A DNA stretch of 25,207 bases. It comes from Candidatus Onthoplasma faecigallinarum (GTDB lineage: Bacteria > Bacillota > Clostridia > Christensenellales > UBA1242). Positions within the stretch are counted from its first letter, which is position 1. Every line of letters begins with the position of its first letter. Both the position numbers and the translations under genes were made by a program. The notes below the pieces were generated by a model, which made no database searches, had not been told where the DNA came from, and worked only from the letters and a program-made list of their open reading frames with translations. The DNA lies in contig DVMB01000029.1 in NCBI GenBank assembly GCA_018715225.1, positions 1 through 25,207 on the forward strand, read 5' to 3'. Of the stretch, positions 6,706 through 14,553 are shown piece after piece.

Positions 6706-7875
6706 ATGTCTAATTTACTAAGTGTTTCAACTGTTTTCACATATATTGGTTACATTATTGTAGCCATTATTGTTTTATTATTAATGGTTTTGATACACGA
6801 GTTGGGGCACTATACTGCGGGAAAAATATTAAAGTTCAAGATAAATGAATTTAGCGTTGGTTTTGGTCCAAAAATATTGCAAAAGACCAAGAAAAATGGC
6901 GAAAAAATCACTCTCAGGGCATTCCCTCTTGGCGGATATTGTGCTTTTGAGGGCGAAGACGAGGAAAACAAAGATAATCCAGAGGCTTTCAACAATCAAA
7001 AGCCATGGAAACGCTTGATTGTCCTGTTTTGTGGAGCATTTTTCAATTTTTTGAGTGCAATCATTTTCTCGTTTATCTTGCTGATTTCTAGCGGATATGA
7101 CCTAGTACAAGTGGACACTGTTAGCGAAAATTCAATTAACTATGGATATTTGCAAACCAATGACGTCATATATGGAATTGACGGCAAAGAAATCGACTTT
7201 GTTCATGATGATTATTTAAATAATTTGATAACCGAAACATTAAACAATAGGTATTCATCATACACTGGAGAAAATCTCAGCGAAGAATATTCATACTCTA
7301 GAGACGGGCAAACTTATTACATGGATACGTGCCAAATCACGTTTAATGTTAGACGTAATGGAGACGAAATTGCCGTAGATGGATATATAAATGTGATATA
7401 TGATTCTGGAGGCAGTTATAGCGGTTGGTCGCTACTGACGAGCGAAAATGTAAATGATGAAGAATTCAATATATCAAATTATAAATATTCATTTTGGGAA
7501 AGTCTAGGGCAAGCAATACCTTTCACTTGTAAATGGGCATGGAAAATATTGATTATAGTGGGGCAACTGCTTACCGGTCAACTATCTATCACTTCTTTAG
7601 GCGGACCAGTTACTACAATAAATATGATTGCTTCATACACTCAAATGAGTTTCAGTTATCTTCTATTATTGTTGCCACTTATTGCAGTGAACTTGGCAGT
7701 GTTTAATTTATTACCTATACCTGCATTGGACGGCTTCCAAATGATATTTGTTTTGATTGAATGGATCAGGAAGAAACCTGTCAAGCGAACTGTAGTCAAT
7801 GCTATTAACAATATAGGACTGATAGTTCTATTAGGGTTCGTCATTGTTGTAGATATATTGCAATTTGTCCTATAA
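6706..7875 (+). CDS. rseP: Site-2 metalloprotease, RseP/RasP family
   Basis: A 389-residue membrane protein. The zinc motif HELGH is at residues 31-35 in the first membrane helix, followed by the typical INEFSVGFGPK and FPLGGYCAFEGE. A second helix begins near 105 and a PDZ-like region (about 120-250) contains NSINYGYLQTNDVIYGIDGK. The C-terminal part holds SLGGPVTTINM and FNLLPIPALDG, with the third metal ligand Asp at 342. Such proteases cut membrane segments of anti-sigma factors, signal-peptide remnants and division proteins. An 86-base gap separates it from cdsA, where dxr usually lies; it contains AAGGAT before the start but no convincing promoter or terminator. Confidence 0.95.
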   Translation: MSNLLSVSTVFTYIGYIIVAIIVLLLMVLIHELGHYTAGKILKFKINEFSVGFGPKILQKTKKNGEKITLRAFPLGGYCAFEGEDEENKDNPEAFNNQKPWKRLIVLFCGAFFNFLSAIIFSFILLISSGYDLVQVDTVSENSINYGYLQTNDVIYGIDGKEIDFVHDDYLNNLITETLNNRYSSYTGENLSEEYSYSRDGQTYYMDTCQITFNVRRNGDEIAVDGYINVIYDSGGSYSGWSLLTSENVNDEEFNISNYKYSFWESLGQAIPFTCKWAWKILIIVGQLLTGQLSITSLGGPVTTINMIASYTQMSFSYLLLLLPLIAVNLAVFNLLPIPALDGFQMIFVLIEWIRKKPVKRTVVNAINNIGLIVLLGFVIVVDILQFVL

Positions 7876-7913
7876 AGTCGAGAGTGTGGACATTGACACT
7901 TTCGACTTTTTTT
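7874..7913 (+). terminator. Intrinsic terminator after rseP
   Basis: The arms 7874-7887 and 7896-7909 form 14 consecutive pairs with one G-U wobble (AAAGTCGAGAGTGT with ACACTTTCGACTTT). The loop is GGACATTG, followed by a T tract to 7913. The stem begins inside the rseP stop codon. Confidence 0.93.
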
Positions 7914-7921
7914 GTTATAAT
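7893..7921 (+). promoter_or_regulatory. Consensus promoter embedded in the rseP terminator
   Basis: TTGACA (7893-7898), a 17-base spacer, then TATAAT (7916-7921) preceded by TGT (extended -10): a full consensus promoter. The -35 box spans the terminator loop and its 3' arm, and the spacer contains the T tract. The start point is expected around 7928, one or two bases before the ATG at 7930, so the message should be leaderless. Confidence 0.85.
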
Positions 7922-7929
7922 ATTTAATT

Positions 7930-9450
7930 ATGGAAAACAAATTAGATATATTAGATAGAATATTTGATGGTTTAAAGTTTAAAGACGCTTTGTATAAAGA
8001 GAAAAATAACACTTGTGTTATGAATTTTTTATTCAACCCAGAGACATTCAAACCAACAGATGAAAACAAGAAAATCCTTATAGAAAAATGCCGTGATATT
8101 ATAGGCAATTATGTAAAATATGATATTAGTTTTATAAGTTGCCCGTTAGACAAAAGGGCTATAGCAAATCACACATATTCAACAATAGTAAACAATTTCC
8201 CAGCGATTTCAAAGAATTTTACTTTTGACGATGTTTCTGTTGATATTGACAACATGAAGGTCAATATTTCATTGCGTCTAACTCCTAGTGCTTACGAATA
8301 TGCAAAAGGATTAAACAGGGAAGATTTGATCGCACAAAAATTGCAGGAAAGTTTTTTGGCTGATTTTCACGTAACTTTTGTTAGAAAAGATGACGAAGTG
8401 GTGGTAGAAAGTTATATTGAAAAAAATATGGAACTCATGGCTTCAATCAAAGAAGCAGAAGAAAAAACAGTATATGAACTAAGTGAAATTGCAGATATAA
8501 TTGGGAAAAATGACTACACTCTCGCCATTGATTTTAGCAAGGTAAATTCGCCTATAGAAAATGTCGTTGTATGCGGAGAAGTTACATCAATACAGCGAAA
8601 ATCATACAAAAGAGAATACTCTAGAAACGGCGAAAAGAAAGAGATAGAAAAAGCCTTTTACAACTTTTCGATAAGAAATGAAAACAAAGTATTGTATTGT
8701 AGCATTTTCCCAAAGCAAGCAGATGAAGCCAAGGGAGATTTGATAGAAGTTGGAATGCAGGTATGTTGCTATGGATCATTTAGAGAATTTAATGGAAAAT
8801 TGAATTTCACTGCACAAACTGTCGCTAGATGTGTTTACAAAAAAGAAGAGATAAAATCAGGCTTCAAACATGTCAATGAAGAATACCACACCATTTTTCC
8901 AAAAGAGTATGTTGATTACGAACAAGCAGACTTATTTGATCTAGAAGAAAAGACGTTTGATGGTACATATGTCGTTTTCGACCTTGAGACTACAGGACTC
9001 GAACCAGCAAAGGATGAAATCATTGAAATTGGTGCATGCAAAATTATCAATGGAAGAATAGAAGAAGTATTTTCGACCTTTGTGAAACCTTCTCGACATA
9101 TTCCAAAGGAGATAACGGAACTAACAGGCATTGACGACAGTATGGTAAAAGACGCTCCAACAATTAATTATGTCTTGCCAGATTTTTATAAGTTTTGTTA
9201 CAATGCGACACTCGTTGCTCACAACATATCATTTGATATTTCATTTATATATAACATCGCTAAAAAACTCGCATATAATTTTGATAATCCGCTGATGGAT
9301 ACAATCGAGATGGCAAGGAAGAAATTGCCCGGGCTAAAAAACTATAAATTAGGCACCATTGTTGACAAATTAAATATTGTATTAGACAATGCACATAGGG
9401 CAATCAATGATGCCACAGCGACTGCAAAAGTTTTTATAAAATTGATGTAA
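7930..9450 (+). CDS. PolC-derived stand-alone 3'-5' exonuclease, polymerase part missing
   Basis: A 506-residue protein corresponding only to the front third of PolC (about 1,430 residues in Bacillus). Residues 1-200 resemble the PolC N-terminal domain, and about 205-305 form an OB-like domain (NVVVCGEVTSIQRKSYK; GMQVCCYGSFREFNGKL). Residues 346-506 are a DnaQ-like exonuclease with all catalytic residues: D351 and E353 (FDLETTGL), D436 (VAHNISFDISF), H489 and D494 (HRAINDATA), the DEDDh set. In PolC the exonuclease sits inside a PHP domain and precedes the polymerase; here the OB region passes to the exonuclease through a short linker and the protein ends just after it. It keeps the polC position between rseP and rimP and has a consensus promoter. 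No decay or leftover polymerase frame is visible downstream. Its exact role is unknown; a proofreading or repair exonuclease is inferred. Confidence 0.88.
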   Translation: MENKLDILDRIFDGLKFKDALYKEKNNTCVMNFLFNPETFKPTDENKKILIEKCRDIIGNYVKYDISFISCPLDKRAIANHTYSTIVNNFPAISKNFTFDDVSVDIDNMKVNISLRLTPSAYEYAKGLNREDLIAQKLQESFLADFHVTFVRKDDEVVVESYIEKNMELMASIKEAEEKTVYELSEIADIIGKNDYTLAIDFSKVNSPIENVVVCGEVTSIQRKSYKREYSRNGEKKEIEKAFYNFSIRNENKVLYCSIFPKQADEAKGDLIEVGMQVCCYGSFREFNGKLNFTAQTVARCVYKKEEIKSGFKHVNEEYHTIFPKEYVDYEQADLFDLEEKTFDGTYVVFDLETTGLEPAKDEIIEIGACKIINGRIEEVFSTFVKPSRHIPKEITELTGIDDSMVKDAPTINYVLPDFYKFCYNATLVAHNISFDISFIYNIAKKLAYNFDNPLMDTIEMARKKLPGLKNYKLGTIVDKLNIVLDNAHRAINDATATAKVFIKLM

Positions 9451-9456
9451 AAAGTA

Positions 9457-9485
9457 TTGATTTTCAAAATTTAGTATGATATAAT
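9457..9485 (+). promoter_or_regulatory. Promoter of the rimP-nusA-infB operon
   Basis: TTGATT (9457-9462), a 17-base spacer, then consensus TATAAT (9480-9485) preceded by TGA (extended -10). The start point is expected near 9492, just six or so bases before the first leader hairpin. Confidence 0.82.
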
Positions 9486-9497
9486 AATTTTGACGAC

Positions 9498-9540
9498 TAG
9501 GAGTGGACTTGTGCCACTCCTAAATTAATTTATTAGGAGT
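9498..9540 (+). promoter_or_regulatory. Leader with two mutually exclusive hairpins before rimP
   Basis: Hairpin A pairs TAGGAGTGG (9498-9506) with CCACTCCTA (9514-9522), 9 perfect pairs with a 7-base loop. Hairpin B pairs ACTCCTAA (9516-9523) with TTAGGAGT (9533-9540), 8 perfect pairs with a 9-base loop. They share the arm 9516-9522 and cannot coexist. TTAGGAGT is the rimP Shine-Dalgarno, so B blocks initiation and A frees it. Segment 1 is therefore a copy of the ribosome site that competes for the same anti-sequence. The pairing is seen directly; regulation is inferred. Confidence 0.7.
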
Positions 9541-9544
9541 TATC

Positions 9545-9997
9545 ATGAAAATTGCAGATTTGGTTTATGATACTATTAAACCACTATTTAAAAATGACAT
9601 AAAATTATTAGAAGTCGAATATGTCAAAAAGAGCGATGGAATGCATCTAGTGGTATACATTGACAAGGACACTGGTGTGTCTATTGACGATTGCGTATAT
9701 GTCAATGACCTCATTAGCGATACCATTGACGAATTGAATCCAACAAAGGATGAGAAATATGTGCTAGATGTGTCATCATATGGGCTAGATAGACCGCTGA
9801 AATATGATTGGCAGTTTAAAAAATACCAAAATCAAAAAGTGAACGTCAAACTATATAAAAAACTTGACGGCAAAAAAGAATTTGTCGCCACATTGCTAGG
9901 TAAGGATGACAAACAATACTATTTCAATTTAAATGATGAGAATATTACAATAAATATTGTAGATGTAGCGAATATTACACCATATATTGAATTTTAA
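9545..9997 (+). CDS. rimP: Ribosome maturation factor RimP
   Basis: A 150-residue protein of usual length. The N-terminal alpha/beta domain has LLEVEYVKKSDGMHLVVYID and the GVSIDDCVYVNDLI segment. The family hallmark YVLDVSSYGLDRPL (normally EVSSPGLDRPL) follows, with Tyr in place of the usual Pro. The C-terminal SH3-like domain includes KVNVKLYKKLDGKKEF. RimP assists 30S assembly and lies directly before nusA, as in nearly all bacteria. The AGGAG site at 9536-9539 can be masked by the leader hairpin. Confidence 0.95.
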   Translation: MKIADLVYDTIKPLFKNDIKLLEVEYVKKSDGMHLVVYIDKDTGVSIDDCVYVNDLISDTIDELNPTKDEKYVLDVSSYGLDRPLKYDWQFKKYQNQKVNVKLYKKLDGKKEFVATLLGKDDKQYYFNLNDENITINIVDVANITPYIEF

Positions 9998-10011
9998 AAG
10001 GGAGAAACGAG

Positions 10012-11139
10012 ATGATTAACAAAGATTTTTTTGAAGCATTGAAAGATTTAGAGGCAGAAAAAGGCATCAAACAAGATGTATTCATTGCGGCATTAGAACA
10101 GGCACTAACCGCTGCATACAAGAAGAATAGTGGAATGGCAAAAAATGCACAAGTTAGACTATTACCTGAAAAAAATACGATCAAAATCTATTCTTATAGA
10201 ACAGTCGTAGACAACGTTGAAGATGAAGAAAAAGAAATCAGTCTTGAAGATGCAAAGCAGATCAAACATTCATACAAAATTGGTGATCTTGTCATGCAAG
10301 AAGAAAGCACAAAAGATTTCAATAGAATTGCAGTCCAGACAGCCAAACAGGTAATTACGCAAAAGATAAAAGAAATCGAAAAACAATCAATTTATAAAGA
10401 TATAGCAGAAAAAGAAGGCAAATTGATCGTAGCGAACGTAAAGAGAATTGATGTCGACAATGTTTATTTAGAGATTGGCGGTACTACACTTGAAGGACTC
10501 TTGACTAAAAAAGATATGCTACCAAACGACAATTTCAAGCCAGGGGACAAAGTGAAAGTTTACGTTCGACACATCAAAGACGATTTCAAAGGTACAGTAG
10601 TCCAAGTTACAAGAACGCACCCAAATTTTGTGAGATTACTTCTAGAGATGGAAGTTCCAGAACTCAACAATGGAGAGGTAACAATCGTCGGTCTTGTTAG
10701 AGAAGCAGGCTTGAGGACAAAAATTGCAGTATCAACTACAGTTCCTAACCTTGATCCAGTCGGTGCATGTATAGGAAACAAAGGTTCACGTATCAATGCG
10801 GTAATCAATGAATTAAATGGCGAAAAAATTGATATTATTAATTATAGTGAAAACCCAGCCGATTATATTGTGGCAGCGTTGAGCCCAGCAGAAGTCAGTG
10901 AAATAACCGTCGACACAGCCGCTGGAATTGCAAATGTATTGGTGCCAGAAAACAAATTATCACTCGCTATTGGAAAAGGTGGACACAATGTTCGTCTAGC
11001 AGCAAAATTGACAGGATACAAAATTGACGTAAAACCTACTACTCAAACAGTAGTAAATACAAAATCTAATGATGTTGTCAGCACAGGCAATGCAAATATC
11101 ATTATTGACGATGATTTCTTCAGCGACATAGACGAATAG
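10012..11139 (+). CDS. nusA: Transcription termination/antitermination factor NusA
   Basis: A 375-residue protein of Bacillota size (Bacillus 371), without the C-terminal acidic repeats of proteobacteria. The N-terminal RNA-polymerase-binding domain covers about residues 1-125 (FFEALKDLEAEKGI). An S1 domain follows (about 130-200, GKLIVANVKRIDVDNVYLEI). Two KH domains have GxxG loops at CIGNKGSRINAV and AIGKGGHNVRLAAKL. NusA binds the elongating polymerase and modulates pausing, termination and rRNA antitermination with NusB (also in this window). GGGAG precedes the start. The acidic end DDDFFSDIDE is common in the family. Confidence 0.97.
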   Translation: MINKDFFEALKDLEAEKGIKQDVFIAALEQALTAAYKKNSGMAKNAQVRLLPEKNTIKIYSYRTVVDNVEDEEKEISLEDAKQIKHSYKIGDLVMQEESTKDFNRIAVQTAKQVITQKIKEIEKQSIYKDIAEKEGKLIVANVKRIDVDNVYLEIGGTTLEGLLTKKDMLPNDNFKPGDKVKVYVRHIKDDFKGTVVQVTRTHPNFVRLLLEMEVPELNNGEVTIVGLVREAGLRTKIAVSTTVPNLDPVGACIGNKGSRINAVINELNGEKIDIINYSENPADYIVAALSPAEVSEITVDTAAGIANVLVPENKLSLAIGKGGHNVRLAAKLTGYKIDVKPTTQTVVNTKSNDVVSTGNANIIIDDDFFSDIDE

Positions 11140-11147
11140 GAGATTGT

Positions 11148-11405
11148 ATGCACATAAAAAAAGAAAGAAGATGTGTGGCATGCAGAGAAAACAAACAACA
11201 AAATGATATGCTTCGTATAGCAAAAATTAATGACGAATTTTATATAGACCTAACATATAAATTGGGCGGTCGTGGGGCATATGTTTGCAAAGATAGGAAA
11301 TGTATTGATCTATGTATCAAAAAACGAATGCTCAATCGAGCGTTTAAAATGAATGTCTCTCAATCAATATATGATAAAATAGGAGAATATGAAAAAGATA
11401 ATTAG
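11148..11405 (+). CDS. ylxR: YlxR family RNA-binding protein (RnpM)
   Basis: An 85-residue protein with the family start RRCVACRENK and the GGRGAYVCKDRKCIDLC block, which together bring basic residues and paired cysteines onto an RNA-binding face. In Bacillus subtilis the homologue has been reported to bind RNase P RNA and dampen its activity. It sits between nusA and ylxQ as in most Bacillota, with a strong TAGGAG site. Its end overlaps ylxQ by 17 bases, suggesting coupled translation. Confidence 0.93.
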   Translation: MHIKKERRCVACRENKQQNDMLRIAKINDEFYIDLTYKLGGRGAYVCKDRKCIDLCIKKRMLNRAFKMNVSQSIYDKIGEYEKDN

Positions 11406-11688
11406 TTATTTAGGTTTTGCTAATAAGTCTAACAACATCATTGTTGGGCAAACTCATCTAAGGCGATTTAAAGGGAAAATATACTTGATATTGGTTTGCT
11501 CTTCTGCTAGTGATAACCTGATTAATTTAGCAAAAAATCTAGCAATCAAACACTCGTGTGAATATATTGTTACAGCACCTAAATTAGAGACGCTGACAAA
11601 TATAAAAGATGTAAAAATTATTGGTCTTACGGACGAAAATTTAAGCAAAGCGATTATTAATAATAAGGAGAGTATAAATATTGGCTAA
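11389..11688 (+). CDS. ylxQ: L7Ae-family ribosomal-like protein YlxQ
   Basis: A 99-residue protein of the L7Ae/L30e/S12e/Gadd45 fold, which binds kink-turn RNA. Visible family features are the start ISYLGFANKSNNIIVGQTH (usual pattern LGLAxRAGKLVxGE), LILVCSSASDNL (usual xLAxDAS) and a C-terminal LTDENLSKAI. The exact RNA target in bacteria is not established. The ribosome site AGGAG lies within ylxR. The 3' end overlaps the TTG start of infB by 8 bases. Confidence 0.88.
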   Translation: MKKIISYLGFANKSNNIIVGQTHLRRFKGKIYLILVCSSASDNLINLAKNLAIKHSCEYIVTAPKLETLTNIKDVKIIGLTDENLSKAIINNKESINIG

Positions 11689-14176
11689 CGAAAATAGAAA
11701 TCAGGAATTTAATAAATCAATCAAACAACTTCAATCTATGGTGCACGACAAGATGATTATCAGTCTTGCAGAAAAATTTTATAATTTGAAAGTTGAGATG
11801 AGTAATTTGACAAGAAATATAAAAGAGAAAGAGTCTAAATTACTCCTTGAAGAATCAAAAGCATTGCTCGCAAAACAAGAAGAGAAGAAGGATATTGCTC
11901 CTTCTAATGTTTCAGTTTCTGTTGAAGAGAAAAAGGACACTTCCCAGCCTACAATAAAAAAAGAGGAGGAAAAGCCTGTTTCAACGCCAAAACCTCAACC
12001 ACAACAAAATTATAATCGTGCCAATAATAATACAAATAACAACTATACCAAAAATAATTATTCAAATCAAAGAAAACCTTTTAACAGCAATCGTACACCT
12101 AATCAAAACATTCAAAGACCATATAATAATAACCGACCTAATACCCCAAATAATAAGAATTTCCAAAAATCTCCTTTCAATAAAGATAACAAACGTCCAG
12201 CGATCAATTACGCTCAGCCGATCATTACTGCTAGTCCTGCCAGATCATTCGCAAACAAAAAGAAAGACACTGATAGACACGAAGAGAAGCGTCAATACAC
12301 GAAACGTGATTTAATCAAACGTGGAATGATCGATGAAGAAAATATTGAAGACAGAATGGTTAATCGCAGAATTCGACCAAAGAAAAAGGAGACTCAAGTT
12401 CATGTCGTAGAAAAACCACTGGGCCCAGCAATAATTACGACAGACAATATTACGGTAAAGTTATTGTCGGAAGCCAGCGGTAGACCAGTGAGCGAAATTA
12501 TCAAAAAGTTCATGAAATTGGGTATGATGGTAACAATCAACTCAACCGTAGATTTTGCTACAGCGGAATTAGTATTGGCAGATATGGGTATCGAACTAGT
12601 TCAAAAATTGGATAAAACTAGCGAAGAAAAATTGAAAGATATTCAAAAGAATATTCGTTCATATGATGATAAAGATGCAGTTCCTCGTCCACCTATAGTT
12701 ACAGTTATGGGGCATGTAGACCATGGTAAAACTAGTCTACTAGACTACATTAGAAAGACAAAAGTTACTTTAGGAGAAGCCGGCGGAATTACTCAGGCTA
12801 TTGGCGCATACAAGGTAAATGTAAATGGTAAATATATCACATTTATCGACACCCCAGGACATGAAGCATTCACTGCAATGCGTGCAAGAGGAGCGTCCGT
12901 TACTGACATAGCAATATTGATTGTCGCAGCAGATGACGGCATAATGCCACAAACAGTAGAGGCAATCAATCACATAAAATCAGCCAATATCCCAATGATA
13001 GTGGCCATCAACAAAATGGATAAACCTCAGGCAGACCCAGACAGAGTTATGCAACAATTAGCAGAACACAATGTACTTCCAGAAGCATGGGGCGGAGATG
13101 CCATTATATGCAAAATATCCGCTCAAACTGGAGAGGGTATTGACAAGTTGTTGGAGACCATATTGCTAGTGGCAGATATGCAAGACTTGAAAGCCAATCC
13201 AAATGTGCCAGCTATTGGAACCATACTTGAATCTAGACTGGATAAAGGTAAAGGTGCTTTGGCATCCCTGATTGTACGAGATGGTTCATTGCATATAGGA
13301 GATACAATTGTCTCAGGAACAAGCATTTGTAAAGTAAAAGCTATGATGGATGAGAACAACAAAACCGTCAAAGTAGCAACCCCAAGTATGCCAGTAACAG
13401 TATTAGGCTTCAACGAGGTTCCAAACGCAGGAGAAGCGTTTACTGTCGTAGACGAAAAACTGTCAAAACAGATTGTTGAAGATAGAAAGGCAAAGATAAA
13501 AGAAGATTTAATCAAAAATAGTGGCGGAAACACACTTGAAGATTTGCTCCAAAAAACGAGTGAAAAAGATGTTAAGATTTTAAATATAATTCTCAAAACT
13601 GATGTACACGGCTCACTAGAAGCAATAAAATCGTCTATAATGAAACTCGTAAACGACGAAGTGAAGATAAACATATTGCATAGCGGAGTAGGTGCAGTGA
13701 GTGAAAGCGATTTGATCCTCGCAAAAGCATCAAATGCTATGGTCGTTGCATTTAATGTGGGTCAGGACAGCAAAGTAAAGACCCTTGCCGAGAGAATGAA
13801 AATCAAGATCTATTCATACAAGATTATCTATGAATTACTTGATGAGATTGAAAGAGTCATCAAGGGCATGAAAGAGCCAAAATATGAGGAAGTGTACAAC
13901 GGAAGGGCGGAAGTCATCGCTATATTCAAGTTGTCAAATGTCGGTATTGTGGCGGGTTGTATGGTTCGTGATGGTAAAATGATCAGGGGAGAACATGCTA
14001 GAATATATCGTGGTGAAGAAGTGATCGCTGATACAGAAATAAAATCCCTAAAAATTGTCAAAGACGACGTAAAAGAAGCGGGCAAAGATAGAGAATGTGG
14101 AATCAAAACATCTTTTGATGACGTCATGGTTGGAGATAGGATTGAATGCTATTCTCTTAAAAGGATTGATGAATAA
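11681..14176 (+). CDS. infB: Translation initiation factor IF-2
   Basis: An 831-residue protein with a TTG start (11681), supported by AAGGAGAG 8 bases upstream; TTG is a weak initiator that may limit output. Residues 1-250 are a low-complexity, Asn/Gln/Lys-rich, probably disordered extension. An IF2 N-domain follows (about 250-310, TVKLLSEASGRPVSEIIKKF). The GTPase domain has G1 GHVDHGKT (344-351), G3 DTPGH (390-394) and G4 NKMD (444-447). The C-terminal domains bind fMet-tRNA. IF-2 places initiator tRNA in the 30S P site and promotes subunit joining. It overlaps ylxQ by 8 bases and rbfA by one base. Confidence 0.98.
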   Translation: MANENRNQEFNKSIKQLQSMVHDKMIISLAEKFYNLKVEMSNLTRNIKEKESKLLLEESKALLAKQEEKKDIAPSNVSVSVEEKKDTSQPTIKKEEEKPVSTPKPQPQQNYNRANNNTNNNYTKNNYSNQRKPFNSNRTPNQNIQRPYNNNRPNTPNNKNFQKSPFNKDNKRPAINYAQPIITASPARSFANKKKDTDRHEEKRQYTKRDLIKRGMIDEENIEDRMVNRRIRPKKKETQVHVVEKPLGPAIITTDNITVKLLSEASGRPVSEIIKKFMKLGMMVTINSTVDFATAELVLADMGIELVQKLDKTSEEKLKDIQKNIRSYDDKDAVPRPPIVTVMGHVDHGKTSLLDYIRKTKVTLGEAGGITQAIGAYKVNVNGKYITFIDTPGHEAFTAMRARGASVTDIAILIVAADDGIMPQTVEAINHIKSANIPMIVAINKMDKPQADPDRVMQQLAEHNVLPEAWGGDAIICKISAQTGEGIDKLLETILLVADMQDLKANPNVPAIGTILESRLDKGKGALASLIVRDGSLHIGDTIVSGTSICKVKAMMDENNKTVKVATPSMPVTVLGFNEVPNAGEAFTVVDEKLSKQIVEDRKAKIKEDLIKNSGGNTLEDLLQKTSEKDVKILNIILKTDVHGSLEAIKSSIMKLVNDEVKINILHSGVGAVSESDLILAKASNAMVVAFNVGQDSKVKTLAERMKIKIYSYKIIYELLDEIERVIKGMKEPKYEEVYNGRAEVIAIFKLSNVGIVAGCMVRDGKMIRGEHARIYRGEEVIADTEIKSLKIVKDDVKEAGKDRECGIKTSFDDVMVGDRIECYSLKRIDE

Positions 14177-14553
14177 TGAAAAGTGTTAGAATAGAAAGAA
14201 TTAATAGCGAAATTCAAAAAGCCATTTCATACATCATTGACAACAAAATAAGAGACCCGCAAATTGATTCTATAATTAGTGTAAGTAAAGTTGATACTAC
14301 ACCAGATTTGGCGTATAGTCGTGTTTATATCACATCTTATGGCAAAACTCCAAACGAAGAAATTGTGGCAAGGCTCAAAGGTGCGGCGGGCTTCATTCGT
14401 GGCGAGTTATCTAAGGCTATCAAGTTGAGGATAACTCCTAGAATAGAATTTATATGTGATGATAGCGTTGAATATTCGAATAGGATAGAAAATATTTTAA
14501 AAAATATTACCTATTCAACTGAACCAGATGAGGAAACTGATGACCAAAAATAA
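14176..14553 (+). CDS. rbfA: Ribosome-binding factor A
   Basis: A 125-residue protein of usual length. It has the family start RIERINSEIQKAISYIIDNK followed by RDPQIDSIISVSKVDTTPDL, then the KH-type core AAGFIRGELSKAIKLRITPRI. RbfA binds the 30S precursor near the 16S 5' helix during cold adaptation and late maturation. Its ATG shares one base with the infB stop (TAATG), so it should be translated by re-initiation. The tail is acidic (PDEETDDQK). Confidence 0.95.
   Translation: MKSVRIERINSEIQKAISYIIDNKIRDPQIDSIISVSKVDTTPDLAYSRVYITSYGKTPNEEIVARLKGAAGFIRGELSKAIKLRITPRIEFICDDSVEYSNRIENILKNITYSTEPDEETDDQK

Noticed and set aside
7930..9450. Interpretation of the PolC-like gene as a decaying pseudogene
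   Set aside because: The frame is intact for 506 codons, all five exonuclease residues are present, and the promoter is consensus; the loss is confined to whole domains.
12018..12314. 98-codon plus-strand frame inside the N-terminal part of infB
   Set aside because: It is a +1 shadow of the low-complexity region, rich in Ile from shifted AAT codons, with no initiation signal.
13123..13674. 183-codon open frame on the minus strand within infB
   Set aside because: It is opposite the conserved IF-2 C-terminal domains; composition and lack of a ribosome site mark it as a shadow.
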